DNA of 64,000 bases from Yamadazyma tenuis. Its lineage: Eukaryota > Ascomycota > Pichiomycetes > Serinales > Debaryomycetaceae. The notes under the pieces are model-generated. The model worked only from the letters and a program-made list of their open reading frames with translations, made no database searches and had not been told where the DNA came from. Shown here in pieces: positions 10,589 to 20,319 of this stretch (positions within the stretch are counted from its first letter, which is position 1; the number at the start of each line of letters is the position of its first letter). Both the position numbers and the translations under genes were made by a program. The stretch spans positions 186,001 to 250,000 of the forward strand of contig NC_089463.1 of assembly GCF_029203305.1 (NCBI RefSeq). Reading direction: 5' to 3'.

Positions 10589-11550
10589 ATGCTGAAGAGA
10601 GCCAGCACGTATGAGGTCGCTCAGCAGTACGATGGGTACAGAAAGAAGTTGAAAGACGATGCTCATTTGGCGTATCAGGGTAAGGCCGGGTCCATGATTT
10701 TAAAGCATCTAACAGAGCTTCACGACTTGTTTGCAAACGTGAAGAGTTCTTCCAAAATGGCTGTTTACCACTCTGATTCCCAGGCGTTGAGTGAAACATC
10801 AGCGTACGCATCCATAAATGCCAGGAATCTCAAGTTCGGTGATTTGGGGGTAGCGTTAAACTCAGAAGAATTTGTTCACAAACTCAAGTTGTATTTGGGA
10901 AGAACTAAGCAAGAGCCACAGGAGGAAACAGAAGAGGAATATGTGGATTCCAACCTCATGGAAGAGAAGTTCAACGGTTTCAGCTGGTTGAAGTTAGGTC
11001 TCTTATACTACAAAACCAGTAACAAACCAATACCAATGGAGTTTTTAAATGGGCCTTTGGAGTCTGAAAAAAGAGTGATTAATAGAAGCCGTCGAGTCGA
11101 TGACACCCGTGGGTTGACCCTGACCACCGCTCAGCAGGTGACTGCAAATGACCTAGAAACTGATACACAAAACACTGCTACGATAGTACGGTCGGTATTT
11201 GCTGAGATCCGAAAAAAGCAGAAAGGAAATTCTGATGCCATTAACTTCTTCAAGTTCTTCATTGATCCTACGTCTTTCTCACAGTCGGTTGAAAACTTGT
11301 TCTTCACGAGTTTCTTGATCCGAGACGGGAGGTTGAGACTCTTTAAAGATGGTAATGGAATCCCTATGATCACAAGTGTGGGTATTGCTTCTCCAGGAGA
11401 TCTTATGCATGAGGAAAGAGGTGAGAAAAACTCACATCACATTGCATCTTTTGACTATTTTACATGGCAGACTCTTATAGAGAAGTATAACATAACCGAA
11501 GGGTACCTTGGTCATAGAGATGTTGAAGGTGAAGTCTGGGACCAGGCAGA

Positions 11551-11585
<35 letters not shown>

Positions 11586-11668
11586 AAGATGCTGATAATG
11601 ATGAAGATGAAGCAAACCAGCTGTCCACCCCCAGACCCGATTTCCACGAGGATGAGGATATTGAATGA
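10589..11668 (+). CDS. NSE4: SMC5-SMC6 complex subunit Nse4 (kleisin)
   Basis: Nse4 is the kleisin that bridges the heads of Smc5 and Smc6 and is essential for DNA repair and chromosome segregation. The 359-residue protein has an N-terminal helical part (AQQYDGYRKKLKDDAH) and the typical C-terminal winged-helix domain (DPTSFSQSVENLFFTSFLIRDGRL), followed by an acidic tail. The tail includes seven consecutive GAT codons near 11549-11569. The open frame starts at 10361 inside MLH1, but the ATG at 10589 is the natural start. It is divergent from MLH1. Confidence 0.93.
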
Positions 11669-11790
11669 TTAGGATGGATAACTAGCCACCAAGGTATGAT
11701 ACTAGTTACCTCACACCATTGTATATTACTGTATATCCGTTAACTACGTTTTCAATTAAAATATTTACAGGGTACCGCTAACATTGGTGT

Positions 11791-13077
11791 CTATTTACAT
11801 GTCACTTCGTTTACTTCGTCTTCCAGAACCTTGATCCACCCATCAACCGTTAATAATTCGTTCATGGGCCATTTTCGAATGGGCAACACGCTCATGTCAG
11901 TCTTAATCTTAAGGTTCTCGAATATATCGATTCCTGCCACCCCAATCATAACTGCATTGTCGGTGCACAAAGAGATATCCGGAAAGTGGAAGGAGAAAGA
12001 ATCGGGCTCTGCTCCTAAAAGTTTGGTGTTAAGGCCCTTTTGTAGTAACTTCCTGAATGTTTTATTGGATGCTACTCCACCTGAAAACACCAAATCTCGT
12101 ACACCTTGGAACTTAGAATCTCCTTTGGTTCTGATGGTTTCCACCACTCCATGCTTCTCTAGAGCTACGTTCACTCTGTCGATAATGTGCTCAAATAAGT
12201 GATTTTGAGTTTTGTACGCAATGAACTGCTTCGAGCCTTCATCTAATGAGTGGTTTTTCATATAATGCTGAATGGTGCTTAAAAATGGTGCAAATGTGAA
12301 CTGGAGCTCGTCGGGAATCGCCTTGTTATGTGGACCTCTCAAAGGCAACTTGAGCTGGAAATTGAACTCATTGTTTCGAGTTTCTGTTGATATCTCATCA
12401 AGCTGCAACTTGACACATTCGGGAATCGAGTCCACATATTCTTCCAACTCTTTTCCCAAAAGATTGCCCTTCAAACCAATCTGCCGTGCACACTTGTCGA
12501 TAGAGTCGCCCACAGCAATATCACAAGTATCGATCAAAATTTCATGGTCTGATATTGATTTCAGGTGTACTAGCATGGTGTGGCCTCCGCTCACGAGTAA
12601 ACTTAAAAACGGGTATTGTGGGGTAGATGTAAGCTTTGAAACCAAAATATGCCCTAGCATATGGTTTACTCCGATCAACGGTTTATTCCATGCTATTGCA
12701 AGCCCTTTGGCAAGCTGGAGACTTACAGATAAAGATCCCACCATACCTGGTCCTCTGGTGCAACAAATGAGATCTGGAGGAACAGAATCAAGACCGTTTT
12801 TAGCACAGAAATCTTGTAACATGTTACCAATGTGCTTCTGGTGGAACTCGTGTGCGTGTGTAGGGATAATCCCTCCAAACGGTTGTGAATTTAGAGTTCT
12901 TTTCATCTCATCTAGCACAACAGGTGCTGTTTGGCCAGGCATCTTCTGTAGGAGGGCAAGGCAAGAGTCGTCACATGAGGACTCTAAGGCCAATACCTTA
13001 TAGTTTCGTAGAATTATTCTAGCCACTGGAAGTCTCCGGCCGATATTTCTTGGTATGTGCCATAAACCACCAATCAT
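11791..13077 (-). CDS. QRI7: mitochondrial tRNA N6-adenosine threonylcarbamoyltransferase Qri7
   Basis: This is the mitochondrial Kae1/TsaD-family enzyme that transfers threonylcarbamoyl from TC-AMP to A37 of ANN-decoding tRNAs. ESSCDDS, CTRGPGMVGSL and the metal-binding HMLGH (HxxxH) motif are visible, and the downstream DNAVMIG segment is typical. The 428-residue protein begins with an Arg-rich segment (HIPRNIGRRLPVARIILRN), consistent with a mitochondrial presequence. The frame reaches 13095 only through TTG, so I start at the ATG at 13077. It is divergent from MME1. Confidence 0.94.
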   Translation of the reverse strand: MIGGLWHIPRNIGRRLPVARIILRNYKVLALESSCDDSCLALLQKMPGQTAPVVLDEMKRTLNSQPFGGIIPTHAHEFHQKHIGNMLQDFCAKNGLDSVPPDLICCTRGPGMVGSLSVSLQLAKGLAIAWNKPLIGVNHMLGHILVSKLTSTPQYPFLSLLVSGGHTMLVHLKSISDHEILIDTCDIAVGDSIDKCARQIGLKGNLLGKELEEYVDSIPECVKLQLDEISTETRNNEFNFQLKLPLRGPHNKAIPDELQFTFAPFLSTIQHYMKNHSLDEGSKQFIAYKTQNHLFEHIIDRVNVALEKHGVVETIRTKGDSKFQGVRDLVFSGGVASNKTFRKLLQKGLNTKLLGAEPDSFSFHFPDISLCTDNAVMIGVAGIDIFENLKIKTDMSVLPIRKWPMNELLTVDGWIKVLEDEVNEVTCK

Positions 13078-13345
13078 ATGACCTTTTGTTTGCAATTGGA
13101 TTTATTTCTTACGACGTTTGAATAATTCGCAGCAGCAATTTTTTTCCAAAACATCGAAGCTTTCACGGTTCCTAGGAATTTAATTTGTTTGTTTGGTACA
13201 CCCGCTTGTTGTTTTACTACTGTGGTTGTTGGTACCGGCATCTGTATCGATACCCCCACTTACATCCCTTTCATCTTTACTCATTTTCCCTGTCCATCTT
13301 GTGTCATTTTATATTTGTATCAACTCGGCTCCAGGTCCTCGTTGA

Positions 13346-14383
13346 ATGTCTACTTTGTTAACAACCCCAACTGTACCCCTAGGGTACCCGCCGCAACATT
13401 ATGACACAAATTTCGGGTCTGAATGCATTGATATGCTTGCTAAAGACGACAATGATAACAATAAAGCGTCCGAATCGCCTATAATAAACTGTATGATAGC
13501 TGGAGGTTTAGGAGGTATGGTTGGTGATACATCCATGCACTCACTAGATACCGTCAAAACCAGACAGCAGGGGTTCATGCAGAATTTAAAGTATAAGAAT
13601 ATGATTCCGGCCTTCACGACGATTCTAAAAGAAGAAGGATTTTTTAGAGGCCTTTATGGTGGATACTCTCCTGCAATTTTGGGGTCCTTACCTTCAACTG
13701 CTGCATTTTTCGGGATGTACGAGTACTCCAAGCGGACCCTCATCAAGGACTTGCGCATGAATGAAACTTTGGCGTACTTTTTGGCAGGCATACTTGGAGA
13801 TTTAGCTTCGAGCGTATTTTATGTGCCATCAGAGGTGTTGAAAACCAGACTTCAATTGCAAGGCCGGTACAATAACCCGTATACAAAGGGAAGCGGCTAC
13901 AACTACAAGGGTCTTGTGGATGCCGTGAAAACCATCCATCGAGTAGAAGGATCTCGTACGTTTGTTTTTGGGTATAAGGAAACTCTTTTCAGAGATTTGC
14001 CATTCAGTGCCTTGCAATTTGCATTCTACGAGAGATTTCGGCAGTTGGCCATTTTTTACAACGACAGTGAAGATTTGTCGATTGGTGCTGAATTGTTAAG
14101 TGGTGCATCAGCTGGTGGTCTTGCTGGTGTGCTCACCACCCCATTAGACGTGATAAAAACTCGAATACAAACGGCTACCGAAGCGTCGACTTCAGCTGTG
14201 CAAATGTCAACCATCAAAGCATTGCGTTCAATCTACCACACTGAAGGGGTTCTTGGGATGTTCTATGGAGTGGGTCCAAGATTCATCTGGACGGGTATCC
14301 AAAGTTCGATCATGCTTTTATTGTATCAGGTATCGTTAAAGAAGATCGATTCCATGTTGGTGAGCAAGGGGGCTTTAGAATAA
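13346..14383 (+). CDS. MME1: mitochondrial carrier, Mme1-type (magnesium exporter)
   Basis: A 345-residue member of the mitochondrial carrier family with three tandem repeats and six membrane helices. The carrier signatures are [25 protein letters not shown] and [11 protein letters not shown]. The segments [19 protein letters not shown] and [18 protein letters not shown] match the yeast YMR166C/Mme1 subgroup, reported to export Mg2+ from mitochondria. The substrate is taken from that relative and is not proved here. A short acidic N-terminal extension precedes the first helix. Confidence 0.85.
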   Translation: MSTLLTTPTVPLGYPPQHYDTNFGSECIDMLAKDDNDNNKASESPIINCMIAGGLGGMVGDTSMHSLDTVKTRQQGFMQNLKYKNMIPAFTTILKEEGFFRGLYGGYSPAILGSLPSTAAFFGMYEYSKRTLIKDLRMNETLAYFLAGILGDLASSVFYVPSEVLKTRLQLQGRYNNPYTKGSGYNYKGLVDAVKTIHRVEGSRTFVFGYKETLFRDLPFSALQFAFYERFRQLAIFYNDSEDLSIGAELLSGASAGGLAGVLTTPLDVIKTRIQTATEASTSAVQMSTIKALRSIYHTEGVLGMFYGVGPRFIWTGIQSSIMLLLYQVSLKKIDSMLVSKGALE

Positions 14384-14534
14384 ACTTGTAAAATAGTATT
14401 TATAAATCTGTAAATAGAGGCATATATGAGCTGAAGTAAACATGGGGTTATGTAGTCCTTTGGAGCTGGTTTCTCCAGTTAAAAGGGTATTTTTGCAATA
14501 CTTGAAGTTCATACAGTATTCACTATCATTAAAG

Positions 14535-14606
14535 TCCGTGATAGTTTAGTGGCTAGAATCCCCGCTTGTCGCGCGGGGGACCGGGGTTCAATTCCCCGTC
14601 GCGGAG
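14535..14606 (+). tRNA. tRNA-Asp (anticodon GTC)
   Basis: A 72-nt cloverleaf. The acceptor stem pairs TCCGTGA (14535-14541) with TCGCGGA (14599-14605), followed by discriminator G at 14606. The anticodon loop TTGTCGC carries GTC between stems ending CCCGC and GCGGG. The T arm has GGGGTTCAATTCCCC, and its GGTTCAATTCC is the internal B box. It has no intron. It lies between MME1 and ELP6. Confidence 0.97.
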
Positions 14607-14607
14607 C

Positions 14608-14615
14608 TTTTTTTT
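14608..14615 (+). terminator. RNA polymerase III terminator of the tRNA-Asp gene
   Basis: A run of eight T residues starts two bases after the mature tRNA 3' end, the standard pol III stop signal. Confidence 0.9.
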
Positions 14616-14818
14616 AAGTTTTTAACTATACTGGATGAGTATGACCTCAGGTATATGAAACCTTACAGGTCTATTAACATCTAATCGAACATATTCTGGA
14701 AGAGGTATTTTTGTTCACTCAGAATTGTCCTTATCTGATCGAGCTGGAAATGTGCACCTCGAAATACTTTCATTCTCGATTTTGATACTCGCACCGATGA
14801 GCATTCTTTGAATCAGCC

Positions 14819-15643
14819 ATGACGTCCATTCAAGAACAAGATTTGGTTCTCTTCAAAGACAACAGCATAGTGTCAGACAAATTACTATCTTCTTCTTCCT
14901 CACATCTTTCCATAATCGCATATACAGAGGGGACGCAGCCCACCTGGTTTGTCAATTCACTAATTGAAAACTCATTAGTTGGAACCGCCTGTTTGGTTAA
15001 CAAAGACCTCACCAAACAAACTCCAAAAAGAAGTCAGGTGATCTACATATCGTTCTCTAATTTGCTAGAGTTCTATACTAAAGCATGTAAGAAGAACGGG
15101 GTTGACTTATCTAGAGAGTCCAATTTTCATTTCATTGACTGCTTCACTGATTTATTCACCAAGCACATAACCAATCCTGAAAACGCTTCGTCACAAACTT
15201 CAAAGTTGTTCAGCTTCATTATCAAACAACTACTGATGGTTCCAGGTGTAAACAAGATTGTATTTATCGAAAACCCCGAGATCTTATTGACTGCTACAAG
15301 CATATCCAGTGTTGAACTATCCAACTCTCTTGTCAAACTCAACCGCTTATGTCGAAACTTATTTGTGATATCGTGCCATACAAGTCCTCAGATCGTGGAT
15401 ATCCACTCAAAGGAGGCTTACGATCCTAACTTCAAGACTTCAGACTTTCTAGTGAAATTGCACCAAAGAGCTCATTTGAACATCTACTTAGAGCCTCTAA
15501 CAACAGGAAGAGCTAAAGACATCACTGGAATCTTGACAGTTTCAAAGGGACCGCTTCCATTTGAGTCTAGTATCATAATCGATGAGAAAAGCTACACCTA
15601 CAACGTTACGAAAGAATCGAATATCAAATTATATTTCCGTTAG
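14819..15643 (+). CDS. ELP6: Elongator complex protein 6
   Basis: Elp6 is one of the three RecA-like subunits (Elp4-5-6) that form the hexameric ring of Elongator, needed for mcm5/ncm5 modification of wobble uridines in tRNAs. The 274-residue length matches the family. It shows the typical opening (QDLVLFKDNS), the TEGTQPTWFVNSLIENSL segment and the C-terminal strand ending KLYFR. Walker motifs are degenerate, as expected for Elp6. It converges with the TGL3-type gene, the stops being four bases apart. Confidence 0.9.
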   Translation: MTSIQEQDLVLFKDNSIVSDKLLSSSSSHLSIIAYTEGTQPTWFVNSLIENSLVGTACLVNKDLTKQTPKRSQVIYISFSNLLEFYTKACKKNGVDLSRESNFHFIDCFTDLFTKHITNPENASSQTSKLFSFIIKQLLMVPGVNKIVFIENPEILLTATSISSVELSNSLVKLNRLCRNLFVISCHTSPQIVDIHSKEAYDPNFKTSDFLVKLHQRAHLNIYLEPLTTGRAKDITGILTVSKGPLPFESSIIIDEKSYTYNVTKESNIKLYFR

Positions 15644-15647
15644 CTCG

Positions 15648-17516
15648 TTAAAACTTTTTCCTATGTATATTATATAAGTCATCCAAAGCAAACTCAATAG
15701 CACATCTTGACCATATCAATGGAAACAACGGCCAAACAGATCTTTCACCTACCAAAACCCAATAGGGAATGTTCTCCATGGTTTTGTGAACATCAAACAC
15801 TCTCCCGAAATCTTTCACCAAGTATCTCAATTCAGGAACAATAGTTATTTCCCTGATACTGGCAAGTGACTGGGGGTTCGAAGGCTTTTCATCAATAACA
15901 AGTCGTTTAATAGTATCTGGAAGTAAACCAAGTTTGTTGATAACTTCAAGACGATGTTTTACCTCCATTCCAAAGACATTCTTCATATGTTTGACCACTG
16001 TAAACCCAGAGTCTTTCACATACGCTTCGTTGATGTCATTTTTGTATTGGAGCTGGTCGTCTGTGTCCGCCACTAAGTCTTCTTTCACTTGGTTGGTGAC
16101 TCTATGGTACTTGGTTCTACCATACTCGGTGTGATGTTTCAAGTCGTTGGAAATCAATGGTGCCAAGTACGGCCGTACTAAACTGGTGATGAAATGGTTG
16201 ACGTTGAATAGCTCCGTAAGCCTTGTGTACGCCGATTTCGCCTTCAAGTGGTAGTGGGAGTCAGAGTAAGTCTCTGACAGAAGGTCATCCTTCGAACTGT
16301 GTCTTGACGATGATGACGAGGAAAAGTACCGCTGGGAGTAGCTGACGTCTTGTGGTTTCAAGAACCTCACGTTGAGGTTTGGAGACTGAAGAACTACTTT
16401 GTTGTTAAAATCTTTAACATACAATTGCACATCGTCAGAAAGAACTCCCGTACCAATAGAAGCATAGATTGCCGTCCATATAATCACATTGGGTGAGGTA
16501 ATATAGTTGAGCAATGAAGGAACTGACTGGTCGGTGGGGTGGATAGCGATATTGAGAATCTTCTCCGTCTTCAAGTACGCCTCTTCAAAAGTCAAGTCTC
16601 CAATAGTATCTCGTACAAACTTGAGGAACAACAAGATTTCCTGAGAGTAGCCTTTCTTGATCACATTTTCCAACACATTTCCGTATCTTTCATCTACATC
16701 ATGGTTTAAACGGTCCACGTTACCCATAACATCAGCAATGGAAATCAAAATGGGAATCAACTCATCGTCAGTCAAACAGCATACTAATGAAGCCACTGCC
16801 GCTCCCACAGCACTACCTCCAAAGATACGGGGCAAAAGGCCCTTGAAATATAACGCCTTCACCACCCCCAAATGGCATAAACCAAAAAGCGAACCACCTT
16901 GAAGAATTAAAGCCGTGCTACCAAATGATTGACGAGCATCGTGGAAGAAGTCCAACGTCAACTGCTTGCTATTCATGATATATTCGGTATTTCTGGTATC
17001 TTTTTCCGAGTTGAGACTATCGTGCAAGTAATTCACACAGTCCAATACTTCGGCGATGTACTCTTCAATTTTAAATTTGGTTCCCATGTACGACTTGAGA
17101 TAAAGCTTCTTCTGAGCAATACCCCCAAAATTCCGTAGAAGACCTCCTCTTAAGAGTGACATCAAAAGTGGAGCGTCGTTATTGATTCTTGCTCTTCTCA
17201 ACTGCTTGGTTCTCTCGTCAATTAACACATAATCGTAATGCTTTGATATGAAATTCTGTCTCCACAAATCGAGATTTGTGATTTTATCGATTTCGACCAC
17301 GGTTTTCTTCCACTCGTTGTAGGTCCTTACGTTCTTTAGTTGGTCCAAGTACTCTTTAAGGGAATCTTTGCTGTAGTAAACCAGATATATTTTCTTGACC
17401 CAGAAGAAAAACACATCGAGGAGAAACTCCACTAACGCCCAAATAAAAGAAGGCGTGTGATTGAAAATGAAGGTGATGATAGGTAACAAGTACCGCTGAA
17501 GTATTTTCTTGAGCAT
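15648..17516 (-). CDS. TGL3: Tgl3-type patatin-domain triacylglycerol lipase, apparent pseudoenzyme
   Basis: Tgl3 is a main lipid-droplet triacylglycerol lipase of yeast. The 622-residue protein has the N-terminal DUF3336-like region with hydrophobic segments, the oxyanion-type loop LILQGGSLFGLCHLG, and the later family block YTRLTELFNVNHFITSLVRPYLAPL. The nucleophile elbow, normally G-x-S-x-G, reads G-S-A-V-G here: codons AGT at 16812-16814 and GCT at 16809-16811, so residue 236 is Ala where family members carry the catalytic Ser. Flanking residues (RIFGGSAVGAAVASL) are otherwise conserved. The frame reaches 17564 only through TTG; the first ATG is 17516. The orthologue name is likely, and the loss of lipase activity is inference. 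Confidence 0.8.
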   Translation of the reverse strand: MLKKILQRYLLPIITFIFNHTPSFIWALVEFLLDVFFFWVKKIYLVYYSKDSLKEYLDQLKNVRTYNEWKKTVVEIDKITNLDLWRQNFISKHYDYVLIDERTKQLRRARINNDAPLLMSLLRGGLLRNFGGIAQKKLYLKSYMGTKFKIEEYIAEVLDCVNYLHDSLNSEKDTRNTEYIMNSKQLTLDFFHDARQSFGSTALILQGGSLFGLCHLGVVKALYFKGLLPRIFGGSAVGAAVASLVCCLTDDELIPILISIADVMGNVDRLNHDVDERYGNVLENVIKKGYSQEILLFLKFVRDTIGDLTFEEAYLKTEKILNIAIHPTDQSVPSLLNYITSPNVIIWTAIYASIGTGVLSDDVQLYVKDFNNKVVLQSPNLNVRFLKPQDVSYSQRYFSSSSSSRHSSKDDLLSETYSDSHYHLKAKSAYTRLTELFNVNHFITSLVRPYLAPLISNDLKHHTEYGRTKYHRVTNQVKEDLVADTDDQLQYKNDINEAYVKDSGFTVVKHMKNVFGMEVKHRLEVINKLGLLPDTIKRLVIDEKPSNPQSLASIREITIVPELRYLVKDFGRVFDVHKTMENIPYWVLVGERSVWPLFPLIWSRCAIEFALDDLYNIHRKKF

Positions 17517-17674
17517 ATGGATGTTGTGTGATGTGATGTATAATGCCCTAGTACCGCCAACCAATTATCATGCTCTTCTGCTAACTTCCGATAAGATGAG
17601 AAACGACTTTTACAATCGCATGTGAAGAGTGCGCACAGAGTATTTTTCGCAGTCAAATAAAACGTATAACAAGG

Positions 17675-20194
17675 CTAAGTAGATCTCATAAGTTTCTTAC
17701 TCCTACTGAAGAATTTCTTACCCAAGTTCGAAGCATGTAACCCTCCGGTCTCCACCTTATCCTTGACACTAGAAACTCGGCTTCTTATCGAAACATGTCT
17801 TCTCAAATCATTATGCGCAGCGTTTTGATATGCCTGAGAAGCGATTTCACCAATGTGCATGTTGGAGGAGTTGTCAGACTTGGTAAGGGTCTCGTGTAGC
17901 CAGGTCTGTAAGCCAGTGTCATAAGCATACTCCTTCATCAAAGCCTCTTTCAACAATTTGATTCTATCTTGAGGCTGTGACGGTTTCATCATGGTTTTCC
18001 AGTTCGAAACAGGGTAAGAATTAGGTGGGAAAGTCTTTCTTGTAGAAATGGTAACGGTAGAAACGTCACTAAAATCTCTCTTGTGCAGCTGCGCTTGTGC
18101 AGATGTCAAGGTTGGAGCTCCCGACATATCCCCGCTGGGGGTATTTGAGTTTGTACTTTCACTTTCAGAAATCGACCGGTTGGATTGACCTTCGTTGTCT
18201 GCAACTGGGGAGAGAAGACTGGTATACCTTTGGGCTTTGGTCTTAACCACCGAATCCAGTGAGCTCATCTGCTCGTTGAACTTTCCTTCATTGTACTCAT
18301 GACTACTTAAGAGCGAGCTGTTGGAAATACCACGTTCGTTGGACGCACTGCCATCAGAGGTGTTTGTACCACTACCGAAAGTATTGTCTTGAAACTCGTC
18401 TTCTTCATCCAAATCTGAGTCCTCGTGAATACTGGGTAATGCAACATCGACTGTCTCCGGTATTGAAGGAGCACTGAGCATCGACATATTGTCTGAAACA
18501 TTTCTTGGTTTTGTGAACCGCTGATACCCGGCGTTCAGGTCTTCCATGTTGAAGTTGAAAGCAGACTCGTTGTCGTTGTCTCCTATGAATCTGTCTCTGA
18601 AGTTATTGGTATTTGGCTTCCATGCTCCCATTGAGAATGTGTTGGTACTCATGGTGGAGTCTCTTCTGTTGAGATCCTTCTCAGAAGAGGGAGGTTCGAA
18701 AGACTCTCCACGTTGGTCAAAAGAAAGCTTTCCCGTGGATAATGACCCTGATGAAGCTACCGGATGTAGTTCACCGCCTTGTTCTTGTGGAGGAAGCCTT
18801 GACTCTGGAGTCTTGACGTCTGGATATTCTGGAGCTTCTGTCTCTGTTGGAGTGGTATCGGGTTCAGTAGTATCATGGTCACTGGGTTCTTCTTCAATAG
18901 TCTCTGTGTCACTCGCAGGTCCTAACGACTCGCTCTTAGAGGTGTGCCCGCTGGTACGGTCACTCATATAGGCGTCCACAGCGTCAGAAAAGGTAGCGTA
19001 GTTGGGTGAATCTGTTCTGGAGTCAAGAGAAGCAACATCTTTAACAGCCGGTATTTGCACATCCATAGGAGGTTTACGCACCGATGGCTTATGTCCTGTC
19101 AACCCTTGGACATATTGTTGATGTATTCTCTGTTCGTCCTTAGTAGCGAGAGGAGCAATGGGTGTAACCTCGGCACTCTGGTCTCCGTCATCGTAGCCGT
19201 AGTCGTAGTAGCTGTATTCATTTTCAAAGTCGGGTAAAGAGACATTTGTGTCAATTGGAGGCAACATTTCACGGTCACCTGATCCATTGCCAGCACTAGA
19301 GACCATAGACGCATTTTGCAAGTCCTGAATAAGTGAATCGAAAGTCTCATTGCCTTCTCCAATTGTCTGGCTCTCGATATCAACAGCTTTGGTGGGAGAA
19401 CCCTGTTCATTTTCCAGGGCTGTTTCGGTAGCAGCATCAGCATCAAACCTCTTCTCGTAGTACGGAATGGGATCATCCTGGTCAGTTTCAGAGTCAGAAT
19501 TCTCGAAGTTTCGCCCGTCAATGGATAACACCAACGGAGCATTGGCTTCGGCTTCAAGCTTAGACTCGGCTGGTTGACCTTCTGCAATTACATCTTGGTC
19601 ACCCAAGCGAGATGCCTTATCAACCAGCAGACCAATACGGCTGTGGTCAGCTACACGCAATGCAGTTTCGTTCTGGATCGAATCAGCGTCAGATTGAAAG
19701 CTTTGCTCTGATGATGGGGTCTCAGGAGTATACGGTGCTGGTACTGTGGCCAGAGTGAAGTTTGGGGTTGGAGGCTCCAAGTCCGGGCCAATATTTTGGT
19801 CCACCGGCTGTGGGTGTGAAATGATGGTTTGTTTGATGGTTCCATTGTCGTCATGAAGCCCCATTTTTGATGGAGGTCTTTCGTGATTCAGCTGATGGTC
19901 ATCGTCTGAGTCTGAATCTTCCGTTTGCATTTTGTCGATAGAAAGCACGAGCTTTTCATCCGGCTTCTTCTGGGGGCTACCAGAAGGCGACTTTTGAGTT
20001 TGTGGTGCTAATTGATGTTCGGGAAGTACGAATCTCTCTGCCACGACGTTATTTATATCTGGGGAGGTGACATGATTCGATGAGTCGGAGCCGCTGCTGT
20101 AGTCATACTCATCGTCATTCCATTCATCTCCATACGACGGGACAGAGGCTCGCACCCACCGGGCGGATTTGTGTCTACCAAACTTGTCAGCCAT
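17675..20194 (-). CDS. large acidic Ser-rich protein of unknown function (possibly Fyv8-like)
   Basis: An 839-residue protein, mostly disordered and rich in Ser, Asp, Glu and Pro. Only the ends look conserved: an N-terminal motif (RHKSARWVRASVPSYGDEW, then an acidic stretch) and a C-terminal basic segment (DLRRHVSIRSRVSSVKDK to the Ser/Arg/Lys-rich end). This layout resembles Fyv8-type proteins of yeasts, but I am not sure enough to assign the symbol. No catalytic or membrane segment is visible. Upstream TTG codons extend the frame to 20290; the first ATG is at 20194. Confidence 0.75.
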   Translation of the reverse strand: MADKFGRHKSARWVRASVPSYGDEWNDDEYDYSSGSDSSNHVTSPDINNVVAERFVLPEHQLAPQTQKSPSGSPQKKPDEKLVLSIDKMQTEDSDSDDDHQLNHERPPSKMGLHDDNGTIKQTIISHPQPVDQNIGPDLEPPTPNFTLATVPAPYTPETPSSEQSFQSDADSIQNETALRVADHSRIGLLVDKASRLGDQDVIAEGQPAESKLEAEANAPLVLSIDGRNFENSDSETDQDDPIPYYEKRFDADAATETALENEQGSPTKAVDIESQTIGEGNETFDSLIQDLQNASMVSSAGNGSGDREMLPPIDTNVSLPDFENEYSYYDYGYDDGDQSAEVTPIAPLATKDEQRIHQQYVQGLTGHKPSVRKPPMDVQIPAVKDVASLDSRTDSPNYATFSDAVDAYMSDRTSGHTSKSESLGPASDTETIEEEPSDHDTTEPDTTPTETEAPEYPDVKTPESRLPPQEQGGELHPVASSGSLSTGKLSFDQRGESFEPPSSEKDLNRRDSTMSTNTFSMGAWKPNTNNFRDRFIGDNDNESAFNFNMEDLNAGYQRFTKPRNVSDNMSMLSAPSIPETVDVALPSIHEDSDLDEEDEFQDNTFGSGTNTSDGSASNERGISNSSLLSSHEYNEGKFNEQMSSLDSVVKTKAQRYTSLLSPVADNEGQSNRSISESESTNSNTPSGDMSGAPTLTSAQAQLHKRDFSDVSTVTISTRKTFPPNSYPVSNWKTMMKPSQPQDRIKLLKEALMKEYAYDTGLQTWLHETLTKSDNSSNMHIGEIASQAYQNAAHNDLRRHVSIRSRVSSVKDKVETGGLHASNLGKKFFSRSKKLMRST

Positions 20195-20319
20195 GAGAAT
20201 AATAAGAGTTGGCGGTAAGTTTACATTTTTAGATGATACGACTGCGACTGCGACCGCGACCGCGAACTGATGATGCAATACACCAGACAAAACTTATATA
20301 TTTATTTATATTACTGCCC

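Noticed and set aside
12272..13003. 243-codon plus-strand frame
   Set aside because: Lies wholly antisense to QRI7, whose motifs are conserved; no protein family is seen in this frame.
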